This document shows, piece by piece, positions 42,370 through 54,300 of a stretch of 64,000 nt of DNA. Origin of the DNA: Symsagittifera roscoffensis (lineage: Eukaryota > Xenacoelomorpha > Acoela > Convolutidae). Location of the stretch: the NCBI RefSeq assembly GCF_963678635.1, contig NC_087064.1:28996189-29060188 (forward strand). Reading direction: 5' to 3'. The stretch's first letter is position 1. Every line of letters starts with the position of its first letter. The notes under the pieces were generated by a model. That model was not told where the DNA came from, did no database searches, and saw only the letters and a program-made list of their open reading frames with translations. The position numbers and the translations under genes were made by a program.

Positions 42370-45300
42370 GTTAGTATCACAGTGACAAGTTGTCGCTAGT
42401 TGTTAGTTTTTCTTAGTGACTGAAAATAATCAACCATTATGCATTGTGAGTGATAGTCAAATAACAAATATAATATGTTGAAATTCGCTTAAAAGTTTCA
42501 AAGTCCTGTTGAGAGCCTGATTCGGAAATAACCAAAGCTTAGTGCTAGAGTTTGTTGTCGTCAGCATATTTGACGACTTAAAAATCAGCCCCTAAAATCT
42601 ACATCTAGGAAATGTAAAAGGTAAACGGTTTACAAAGTTTTTTCCAAATTAGTGTAGTTTTTTTTGCTTGGTGTGATAAAAGAATCTGAGCGAAAAAGTA
42701 GAGATTAGGAATTTTAGTCAGTCATTGTAAAATATGCAAATTGGAAAGAAGTTTTTGAAGACAACTAAATCAAAAAATCATAAAAGCATTTTAAAAATTT
42801 TAAAGTAATTTTTCAAAATTTTTTAAGTTATTGATTCCTAAGATGAAGCTAAAAACTCCAAAAACTAACTTCATTTGAGTAAAACTTAACTTTCTAGGCT
42901 TTAATTAAGCATAAATAAGCTAATGTAAGCCTGCTCACTCGCTCAAACTTAGACAAAAAATCGAAAATTTCAAACCGGTTTTTCTCGACACCGGGAAAAC
43001 TTTTTTGAAATTTTTTAATGTCGTTCAAATAACGACTTAAAGGGCTTTAATAAAATATATCACTCAACCCAGTCCGATGATTATTTGTAGTAGCAGATTT
43101 TGCGTGGAAAACAAATAAAGCCTGTTCGCTTGCTTTATTCGCTCGAACCGGTTTTTTTCAACACTGGGAAAAAATTTTGGAAATTTTTTTAATGTGGTTC
43201 GAGTCACAATATGATTTATCGCTCAGCCCAATCCGATTATTATTTTTGGTACCAGATTTTGCTCGGAAAACAAAAACCAAAAAAACTAAAACACACCCGA
43301 ATGCAAAGTTCCTCCCCATTTTCAATGGTCGGGACATAAGCGGTTGCTGTGCAAGTAGCACAGAGTGTTCCGACCCAACTCCATAAAAATTAAATAAAAA
43401 AGCTTTTCCATGTTTTTTTTTTCAATTTGTGTTGTTTTTTTGGTCGTGTAATAAAAGGATTTGACGAAAACCTAGATGTTGGGCATATTGGATACTCACA
43501 GTAAAAAAGGTAAATTGCGGAACGGCTTAAGTCAAAAACAAAAGAGAGAAAAAATCAAAAAAATATCAAATTTTTTTTTTCAATTTGCAGATTTTTTTTG
43601 AAAATTAGAATGTTTATTGCGAAGATGGCGAAAAAAACTTTATTTTACTAGAGCTTAACTAAACGTTCATGTTTCATCATTCCAAAGTAAGCCTGCTCGC
43701 TTGAAATTAGATTAAAAACACGTAAATTTTTAGCCTGTTTTTCTCGACACTGGGACAACTTGAAAATTTTGTAATGTCGCATGAAAATGGGCTGAAAGGG
43801 TTTTTCATATGATATATTATTCCAACCCCTGGCATAATTATCCTTGAGATGATTAATTGTGGTAGATGCTTTTGGTTGAAAAACAAGATAAGCCTGCTCG
43901 CTCGCTTTACTCGCTCGAAAATAGACGATAAATCAAACATTTCAAACCGGTTTTTCTCGACACTGGGAAAAATTTTGAATGCCGTACGAATATCGACTGA
44001 AACAACTTAAATATGTTATATCACTCAACACAGTCCGATGAATATTTGTGATACCTGATTTTGCGAGGAAAACAAAAAACTAAAAAAGAACCCCAATACA
44101 AAGTTTCTCCCCAGTTTCAATGGTCGGAACAAAAAAGGGCAACAATGACGTTTTAGGGCACTTTGACATAAAAATAAAACATTTTGTTTCAGCGCGTGCT
44201 TCGCCCTCCAGTTTGGTGCACATAGAGGCCAAAGTTGCTTTAAAAAATTGGATAAACTTAAAATCCCCCTAAAGCCTTCTTGAGGGAAGATGTTAATTTG
44301 TTTATAGTCTGTATTTTGTAGCCAATCACATGCGAGTAAGCTTAAATCCGATTTAAAAGTGGGGCGAAGGATATTTCGAGGAGAGGATGTTAACTTGATT
44401 AACGAATTAATGTTTTCGCCATCAGTGTCATCATTGGGTAGATTTTGTAGTCGTGCAGGTCGGACAGGTCACTGCACTGATTTTGTTTCAGCTGATAACT
44501 ACAAGCGAATGACGCAGAAAGTGTCTTACACTCTGGACAGGCACTTGAGCAATGAGGTAGCCCGGGAGTTGCTGGAAGAGGATCCAGTGGAGACGAAGCC
44601 TGAATTGGTGATTGAGCATGTGAGAGAGGGCGCTGTGTGTCTGCTGAAGAGGTGGCCAGAGATGAAAGGCAAAGTGTTCAGGTGTCTCAATCAGAGACTT
44701 CCCAGTAACTTGAGATTCATCACTTGGAAACTGTTTTTGCAGAACACTCTAGGTAGTAAAGCTACTTGATATATTGCTTGATCTCTTTGCTAGTGTCTCA
44801 ATAGGATTTTGAAGTAAATAAAATGGAGAATTTACGGCTGATTCTTTTTTCGTCTGGAAAAACTAAGCTGTACATTAATAACAAAAAGGGTAATGGAGTT
44901 TGTTTTTCAATTACTTCAAATGATTAGTTGAAACTTGGTAAATGAATGCATGCTTGCTCATAAGATTTTTTTACTGAGTAATAAAAAATATTTGCAGTGA
45001 AAATTATTCAAACAAAACTAATATGTTTCAGGCATTAGTTTGTGTGGTCAGTACTATGTCAACTATCGAACTGAACTTCTAGAATTTGTTTGATGATTGA
45101 TGTGTTTAGCTCGCAAGGTGTACTGTGACTTGTTAGCTGAAGACCCTGAAGCAGTGCACAGTGCACACGAGAGGGATATAGTGCACAAGTGCGAGGCACT
45201 TCTCACAGCAGTGCCCATATTCGCACGCGCATTCCCAGAAGCCAAGTCCTCGCCAGGTGAGGGAGATTAATAGTAGATTGTACTATAACTTATCGGAGTA

Positions 45301-48300
45301 GCTGTTTTCCATCTATGCTGTTTTTAAATGCGTGTGACACCTGTATCACCATCTTTATGCTTTTTCAACTTAGCATGTTTAACGGAAGAATTTTTGCATA
45401 TTTAAGCTTTATCCAACATTGCAATGCTTTAATGTTTTTAAGATTATTGAACGTAGTGAAGACTCTTATATAGGTCTTGCTGAATTTTTGCTGGTTTTTT
45501 TTTCAGGAAAATTCTTAAAAGTCTTATAACTACAGATGTGCATTCATACATATTGATGCATTTATGAATGCGCTTAAGTATATATGCACTTCTTGAGTTC
45601 ATTGGAATTTCATCTGCTGAAAAAGACGTAAATAGCACTCTCCAAAATACGAACGTGGAAATGGCGCGAAAAAACGAGAACGATTTCTAGTTTTGAAAGT
45701 GGAATTTTTTTTTAAGATTTCCAGCGGCAATTTGTAGATTTCAAGCATCCGCCAATCATAAATCGTTCTAGAGGTTCAAAGAGCTTTAAGGGCATCTATT
45801 TTTTTTCTTTGAAATTCGAAAGTTGATATTTTGACAACAAAGTGAATGTTTTTTTAAAATGTTTGTTTGCGTTCATTACTTTTTTTTAATCTTCGATTGG
45901 CTATGTTTTAAGAGTCGATGAACGTAGTTCAGGCTATTAAATAAGCCGCGATGATTTTTTCTTTCGTTTTTTTTTTAGGATAAGTCTTAAAATTTCTTCA
46001 GGCTCAAATTGTCTTTTCCACGGTTTGATTTTTGATTAAGTTCAGTTCATTTTATTTGTTTGCACAAGCAAAGCTTGTGTTATAGTATGAACTATCTTTT
46101 TTTCCAACCTAAGTCGCAAATGTTGTTGCGACGCAAATTTTGTTGCGATAAAGTGTGTTCATTTTGATCAATAACCAGCTATTAAGTACAGCCAATGCTA
46201 AGGATAATAACACAGACTATTGTTGTTTGTAACGAAAGTAATGGAATATTTGTGCTCGGGGTGGTTGATTTTTTATTAGACAAATTTCGACTTTTTAACT
46301 AGCAATTTTTGACGAGAATTTTTAAATATCATTCAAAAAGTATTGTTGTCTGAGCTTAAATTAGGAAAGATATTTCACCTGTGATCTTATTTCGGGGGTT
46401 TAATGGGGGTTTTATTTCAAGTTTTGGGGTTTTAGTAAGTGCCATTTTGGCCTTTCGCGCTATTAACGCGTAAGCCATTGATAGTGTCTGCAAAGCTTCA
46501 TCTGTGTCAATTTGGGTTAATTTTAAACATAAAAGCTCCGATCATAGATTTCACTTGCGTTTTTTGACTGTTTTCCAACCGTCTGTTGGCTATGTTTTTA
46601 CCCTTGCGATAGCAAGGGTGTTGCAATCGGGCACTAGACTTTTTTCCCGTAAATAACTTTGTCCACAGGACTCATCTCTAGTGTACTTCTGGACTCGCTC
46701 CCATTTAAATTCTTAGCGTTCCCGGTCGACTTAGCCCGGAGATAACAAATTCGTCTGATATAGCAAATGTCATGGATTCAAATCTGACCGGTACCTGTTT
46801 TTCTTAACGGGTTCCATGTTGAAATTGTCGGTTTTTTTTGTCTGCTTTTGTTTTTTCGGCCTAGTTGCCCCATTGTCAAATTGTTTTTGTTTGCTATGCG
46901 CACTTTACCTTGTAGTGGCTCTTATTGTTTTGAGTTACTTTTGCTGTTTGTAATTTCTTGACTTGTATGTTTTGATTTTTTTCTGTCCAAATGATTTCCG
47001 CTGATATTTTATCGGGTTAGTGACCTATTTTTGAGTCATTTCAAGTGAAACGTAGTTTTTATGCTCGCTGATTCTGGATCGCACATTTTGCCAAAATCTA
47101 AATAGAAATTATAGGTCACATTTTTCATGACGACATTATTTTTTCGGCGTTTTTGTGGTTTCTTTTCCTTTTTTCCCGATACTGGTTTCGGCCTATAATT
47201 TATTGGTTTAGTGGTCTCATAATGCGTCTGTTGCCCAGCCATAATTGTTGTATCGCGAAGTGTTGCGAAGCTCAGCTTCGTCTGCATTGATTTTTTAATT
47301 TATGAATGCTGACTATTTAAATGACCTGAATGCAGAGCTGTAGCTTTGATGCCATCATGGGAGGGACGGAGGAGGGCACTGCAGTTTAGGGTAATGTAAA
47401 GGTGGGATTCATCCATCTATGCTTTTTGTAACGTGCGTTTTTCGATTCAGCGCTTATTTCACCAAGTTTGAAGTTAGCTAGCCTATGGTGGGGTGAATCA
47501 GCATTTTTTCTCACAGTGTGCGAAATCAGACTCCAAGCATGACCACCCATATCTTTTTAGCAAAAGAAGTATGACGTTTTAAGGTAACTTGAAAAGTTCT
47601 CAAAAAACCTACATTAGATGTCATTCACTTAAGAAAACTTGAAGCAACAACCAACTGTAATTGAATGCTTTCAAAGTTTTCTCAGATGGTTCAAGTCTTG
47701 TCTCCAAATTTGACTGCTCGGATATTTTCGGCTATGTGACGTTATATGACTTATAATTTTTTTTTTAAATACGGTTGATTTCATAAACTTTACAAAGATT
47801 GCAATTCTCAACCCTATAGTTAGGTGCTGTTAAGGTGCTCTCAGTTAATTTCAAGTTTTGGTTTTGAGTTTTGACGGCTTATAACCTGTATAATTTTCGA
47901 AGTGTGACTTTTTTATGGTTTTTGGAAGATTTTCGAAAAATAAGATTACTTTCTAATAACCAAACAAATTTTAGATTTGAAAATATTTTACTGAAGTTAG
48001 AGTTCTCCATTCCATTCTGGGATGCTCTCAGCGATCTACGAGTATGTTTGGATAATTGACTAGGGAACACTCTTAGTTTCTGAGATATATTATATTCTTG
48101 ATTTTCCAAAGCTTCTCAAAGTTAAATTTCAAAAAAAAATGCTTCGCATAAATTGAAGTTGTCTAACCTTTGATGACGTGATGTCAGGGTACTCACCGCA
48201 GTTGTATTTATAGTCCACTTATGTATGATTGATCAAAATCTTTCAGTTATCAAAAGTTTTTAAAAAGCAGGTTTATAAGAAGTTCCACATTTTAATTTCT

Positions 48301-51300
48301 CGACCATCCATCCAACTAGTTATCCATCTAACTAGCAATCAATTCAATTAGCCATTTGAATTATACAAGCAGCCATGCATAAATTCAGCCATCCGTTCAA
48401 CCAGCCATCTAGCTATTCATTCCTTTGTCTATCCTGTCATCCATGCATCCATTGATCCCTATATTCCTCTAGATCAACCCCATACTCCCATCTGGCCATC
48501 CAGCCATCCGTCCATCTATGAAACCATCCATTTATTTAGCTATCTGTCGACTTAGCGATTCAGCTATTCATCCTGCCGCCTTCCATCCATCCATGGGTAC
48601 ACCCATCTTAAGCGGTCATCAATCATCCTGCAATCCATCCGGTATTCCATCTACACAGCCAATCATCCTTGATCTAGCCGTCCGTCCATCTAAAAACTTA
48701 TCCGTCCCGCATCCATCCATCAAGCTATGCAGCCATCTATGCATGCCACCAATCATCCACGCAGTCATCCGTCATCGATCTAGCCATCCATCCAACTAGC
48801 CAGCTGTCCGTCCATTCATTCTTCAAACCAGCCATCCATCCACCTGGCAATCCAGGGACAGATTTAGGGGGGGGGGGGGCGGACGCCCCCCCCCCCCTCA
48901 GGGATTCGACCCCCTGCCGACCCAAAGGATCCCCCCTTACGTACTTTTTAAGAAATCCATTTTTGACCGACCGACCCTAAAATTTTTCTAAAGGCGCCTT
49001 GGGCGCCAATTTATACTAACTTTGAGGGGCAGCGCGCGCCAAAAAAACGCTATTTTTCTGTCAACATTTTCCAAAAAGTGCCCAAAAACGGGAAACAGAA
49101 AATTTGGTCTATCTACGGTCTCTATAGTGCTTTAAAAGAGCTCGGAAATCAATTTGGTTGACCTAAAAAAGAAGGTCGTCAAAATTTTTCGAAAATCCGG
49201 CCCCCCCTCCTCGAGAAAATCCTAGATCCGCCCCTGTGGCAATCCATCCATTCTGCCATCCATACATCCAACCAGGCATCCAACTATGCTTCAAGCCATT
49301 CATCCAAACAACCAGCAGTCTAGCCATCTATACATCCATCTATCCTTACAATCATTAGCTGCTGTGGGCCTGCTAGTTCTTAATAATTGCTTCTGTTATA
49401 TAGATTCTTAAATTTTTTGTATTCAAGGAGAGACGGGATTCTACGTTGCGAACTTTTGTGGAAATCGTTAAAATTTTGCCTCTGCGAGCGAGTTTCATGA
49501 TATAACGTTTTTCTTTTTGTGTATAAAAGAAATACAATAGTTTTAAAACTTGAACTAAACTTGTCTTTTCAGCAATTGCGAGTACAATGTCCAAAGTGCT
49601 CTCTTATTACCACGCTAAGCTGCGAACCGCCAACAGACTGATAGATGTTCAGTACCTCCTCCTCATCCCCCTGCTTCAAGTGAGCGTGGAAGTGCAGTCT
49701 ACAGAAAAGGTGGCTAGTCCAGGCTCAGTGGCCAGTCTGGTGGAACAGTACATTACTCTGTTGGAATCGCGACCTTCTTTTGTCCGAGATGCATGGGGAG
49801 AGGTGTGTGGTTGCATGATGTTATGGCGCTTTTTGTTGGAAAGCATAGTATTCCCGAAAAAAAGTCGAGGGCTATTTATATTAGCAGGTTTTGCTTTAAA
49901 ATTAATTAAATAAAATTGAATCTCTTCATCATCTATCACATGAAAGAAATCCTTATCAATCTATAATAATCGTAGCTTTGTTACACCAGGCGACGACAGG
50001 GGTGAAGCTGCAGGAGTTCTGCAAGGGTGTGGGAGAGGAGTTGAGGAAGATAGACTCCAGCCTCACTGACTATATCTCGTCGCTCTACTCGCAGGAGAAA
50101 GTGAACGACACTACGAAACCAGACTCAGCTAACGAAGTGCTCACTGCTTCTCTGAAGGCCATGCTAAAGCCGCTGATACGGAGTATGTTTGTCGGTGAGT
50201 GAAGTTCCACGAGATTTAAGAAGCTATCAGTGCTTCTCCATTGATTGCTATTATTGTTTTGTCCCGGATAGGTTGCCATCTGTAGGTTAGCGTAATTTAA
50301 TTCGATTTAAGTCCAACGCGCGGGAGCTTCGAATACTTTTAAATGGACCCTTCTATCATTAAAAGCGTCATGTGGCCTCTAGATTGTAAATAGCTACAAA
50401 GATTTGGCAAATATTTTTTATTCGAACAGATTTTGAATCAATATTTGCGTTGTCAACTTAAAATGAAGTTAACGGAAGCCTTGCAGTGGGCGAGAATGTA
50501 GTGTCTTAAGTTTTGTAGACTGTTTCCCTTCAACTTTAATTTCCATGTGTTCATATTTAGGCTTCCTGGAGTGTGAGGTGGTATTGTACATGTGGGATCA
50601 GTGGCTGATGGGGTTGGATGTGGGGGGAGACTACGATGTGTGGACTCCCCTCGCCACCCTCACCCTCCTTCTCATGAAGGAGCCACTCATGCGAGCCACT
50701 AATGTTAGTTACCATTTGTGATCGAAATAGCTCTAAACCCAAGAATAAGAAATGGCCAGAGGTATGAGGCCCAAGCGAAGTATTACTTCTTGTCTCATGG
50801 CTTAAACAATCCAAACGTTCATTCAGTATGATAGAATTTCAAACTCAATGTAGCAAATGTTTTAGTTTCAGGCTATCATTGACTAATTTTTTAAAACATT
50901 TCAGTCGCAGCAGCTGGAGGAGGTGACTCAGAGGCAGACTATTCTTCTGACTGTCGACAATTATCAATATGAAGTAAGTAGCAGTTTCTCAGGCTCCTTA
51001 TTATCGAAATATTAGAAGAGTTGAATTTGAATTTGTTTTAGTTCCATAAACATTTCTACAAGCCCCTCTACCAGAAGCTGAACGAGAAGTATAGCCATGA
51101 AGCACCTGTGGTCGACCCCCTGTCGAGTAAGTTGAATAGAAGTACTCTTTCGTTATATTTGAGAGGGTCTCCTAAAAATCTTTTCATGAATTTAATTATC
51201 CGATGCCCATGATTTTTGTTGGTGAAAATTGCCTTTTTTTGATAAGCCACATCAACTACGGAAGCCTAAGCTAATGAATGAACACAAAGGGTTAAATTCT

Positions 51301-54300
51301 TGTCATTGCAGCTCTAGGTCTTCCCGCTCCCTGGATCCACTGGACTAAGGAAGTTCTTCCAGAGAGGAAGCGAGTGGAGGACAGGCGGCTGGCGAGGGAA
51401 CAGAGAGCGGCATTCAAACTGCGCCAGCTGAGAAACGAGAGAGAACAGCAGGCTGCAAACCAGAGACACGAACTCCCGCCCGCTGGAGCTTTGGACCCCA
51501 AGTTAGTTGGCATCTCACCACTCAGGGAATATCTAAGTGGTTAGATTCACATATCGATCCTATTTTCAGGACAAGAATATATTGATAAACTGGAAGATAA
51601 TTCATGAAGAAATTCAGAAGGCTCAATGTTAATTCTTTACAATGGAAATTAAAAAATTTTAACTCAGTTCAGAAATGCAAGTTTTTCTGCTAATTGATCG
51701 CGATGCCAAAATTATAATAGACAATCTCTGAGAAGATTTATTGAGGTTGGATCCTTTTAGTGTTCAAAAAAATCGATGAGATGGTTCTGCTGCCTCTGTA
51801 AATTTGAACATTTTTGAAAAAGTGTTGTTTAATGTGTTGTGTAGTCTGGACAAGAGCAACCTGGCGAAGGCGGAGGCGGACAAGCGACTGTTAAGTGAAG
51901 ATAGAGTGTATTTGGAGCAGAGACTGAACGAGGAGACTGAGAAGAGAGAGCAGGTGGAGAGAAGGGCTAGGGAGGAGATCGCACAGCTGCAGTCAGAGCT
52001 GAACAGACTGCGTAGAAATAACCAGGTGAGAAGAGGAGAACATGTGTCTATCATTACGCAAGCGAAGAGTAGTACCATATACCGAAAGCCACCTTTTTGC
52101 TCGAACTCTATTTAAAGTATTCACTTAATCGGTTGCTGTACAGCTTTTGTTCATGAACATGTGATTGATATCCGCTTATTTGGTGGAAATTTCCTCTTTG
52201 ATAAAAATAGGTATTAAGCTGAAATTGTCATGGCCTTTTCGCAGAATTTTATTCATTATGGTGGTGCAAGTGGAGTACGGCTATTCCACTCTGTGTCTGC
52301 ATAATACGCTAGTCTCTTTTTACCTGAGCTCGCGTTCTAAGTCATTCGAAATTTTCAATTGGGAATTTTTAACCTTTTTTGGAATTATTTCTTTTTCGCA
52401 ATTTACCCTGCCAAATCTAAGAATTCAGTTAAAAGAACAGGTGGTAGGAATTATTTCTGTAAAATGGTTTTGTACGCCCTAGTTTTAGTCTAAAAAAAAG
52501 TTTTAGCCTTAGGAAAAGGTCATTTTTGTCATTAAGCTATTTTTGTTATACTTTTCCCCTTTTCAAGAGTCGATGAACGTATTTCAGACTCTTATGTAGG
52601 TCGTGATGATTTTTTTAAGGCTCAAATTCACTTTTTCGTGGTTTGACCTTTGAGGAAAACTCCGCTGTGTTTTGAAATAGATTGATTGAATGATTTTTTT
52701 GGATCTTGTTAACTATTTCCCCCTTTTGGACCTTGCTAACTATCCCCCCCTATGCGTGTATTATTTTTGACATACATTTCTTTATAAAATATGCATTTCA
52801 AAAATGTCAAAAATTAATTGGCTTCTTATTTTCGCGCGTTCGTATTTGTATTAGCTACTATTTATATAGTACCTACATAAAAAATTTATAATATTTTTTT
52901 TTCGGAAAATTGTCTTAAGCTATTGAAAATGTTCGACCAAGATTCGATTTTTTTCCACTTTCTGATATGTTTGTACGAATACTTACTGTATAACAGATGG
53001 CGCGACACTTCGTTTCCGCCTCTGTGATTCGTATGCTTTCAGCAATTGAATTCACTCAATATGAACAACTTAAAGATTTTCGACGAATTTAGTCAGTGAC
53101 TCATAGTGCTCTAGGACAAGATCGATTAATTTTAGCCCGCGGAGTAGTTTATAACAGATCGCATTGATTGGGTACGTTTAGCGTGCTCAGCCATGTATCC
53201 GGTATTCCTTCTGTAAGACTTCGTGCTGTGGCGCAAAATCGTTGCCGTTTTCTATTTGTCCGGAGCTACTTCCAGTTTTTTGTTTGGAATGTGAATTGAA
53301 CTCAAATAAAAAAATTAGAAGATCGAGATTTAACTAGCTATTTTTTTCGTGAAGCCGGAGCCTGAAATTCCAGTTACTAAGGTGGATACTCCTGTATCTA
53401 TGAAAAAAGCACCAGGCCTTGACTCTATGACCAAAATGGACACTCCTGCCCCTGTGAACAAACTGCCAACCATTGATTCCATGAACGAAAATGATCCCGA
53501 GACCAATGCCAGGGCTAATTCCCAAGCGGGAAATCAGACCCTTATTGGCGAAGCCCTCAGTGAAAAAGAGGCTGCCATTGGAAATGTATGTTAAGCGTGA
53601 ATGAGTGAAATCATCTGAATGGGTTTTGTAATGGAATTCTCAGATGACTTAAAAATTGTAGTTTCAATTTTATCATCTACAGTAATCGGTAAATGGAAGC
53701 CTAATTTGGCTTAACTTAGTACATGCTTCTAGGTCAACTGATTCAAGCTGTAACAAAAATGCATACTTTTAGCAATCGCCAGATAACCCACCGGGCGGTA
53801 ACGTAATCGCCCCGGACAACCAGTCCTTAAGCTCCCCCTCAAGAATGAGGTCAGTTTAAACACAGTAACAGAATATTATTTTCCAAAATTAACAAACAAC
53901 TAACCACAAATTGTCTCTTTGCAGCTTCGGATTCCCACCATCGACTCCACAAAATAACTAACACTAAAACTTTCGCTAGTGTGTTGCGTGTTTCATAAAA
54001 CTGCTGTTTTCGCCCTATTTTTGAATCATAACCCGTTTGAATCTTGGTAGTCTGTATTTATCCGAAAGAACATTTTATCTACCAGGGACTTGTCTTTGAT
54101 ATGAATTGAGCCACCAAAATCGAAAGATAATTTTCGCACAGCTGCACTAAATCACTGTCAAGGAAACGTATAGAAAATGTTCATTGGAACATAAGAACAT
54201 TTTTGCAGTGAGGTGACAATGATGACAGGGTTCCATGCTCCTTCCAACTCAGTGAGAGGAACAGACCAGCCAAAGAGTCCCATCGAGGCATTGTCTCTAT

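Larger units (their letters stand above)
45257..49572. other. gene 3 intron 3 (4.3 kb), repeat-filled
   Basis: R1 copies at 45443-45910 and 45905-46050; S type-2 head hairpin GCACAAGCAAAGCTTGTGTT at 46063; degenerate R1 46500-46595; full S element 46597-47285; degenerate satellite monomers about 47540-48110; CCATCCAT minisatellite 48300-49360 with a hAT MITE inside. No gene. Confidence 0.6.

Noticed and set aside
48518-48799. 93-codon ORF with Pro/Ser/His repeats
   Set aside because: Translation of the CCATCCAT minisatellite.
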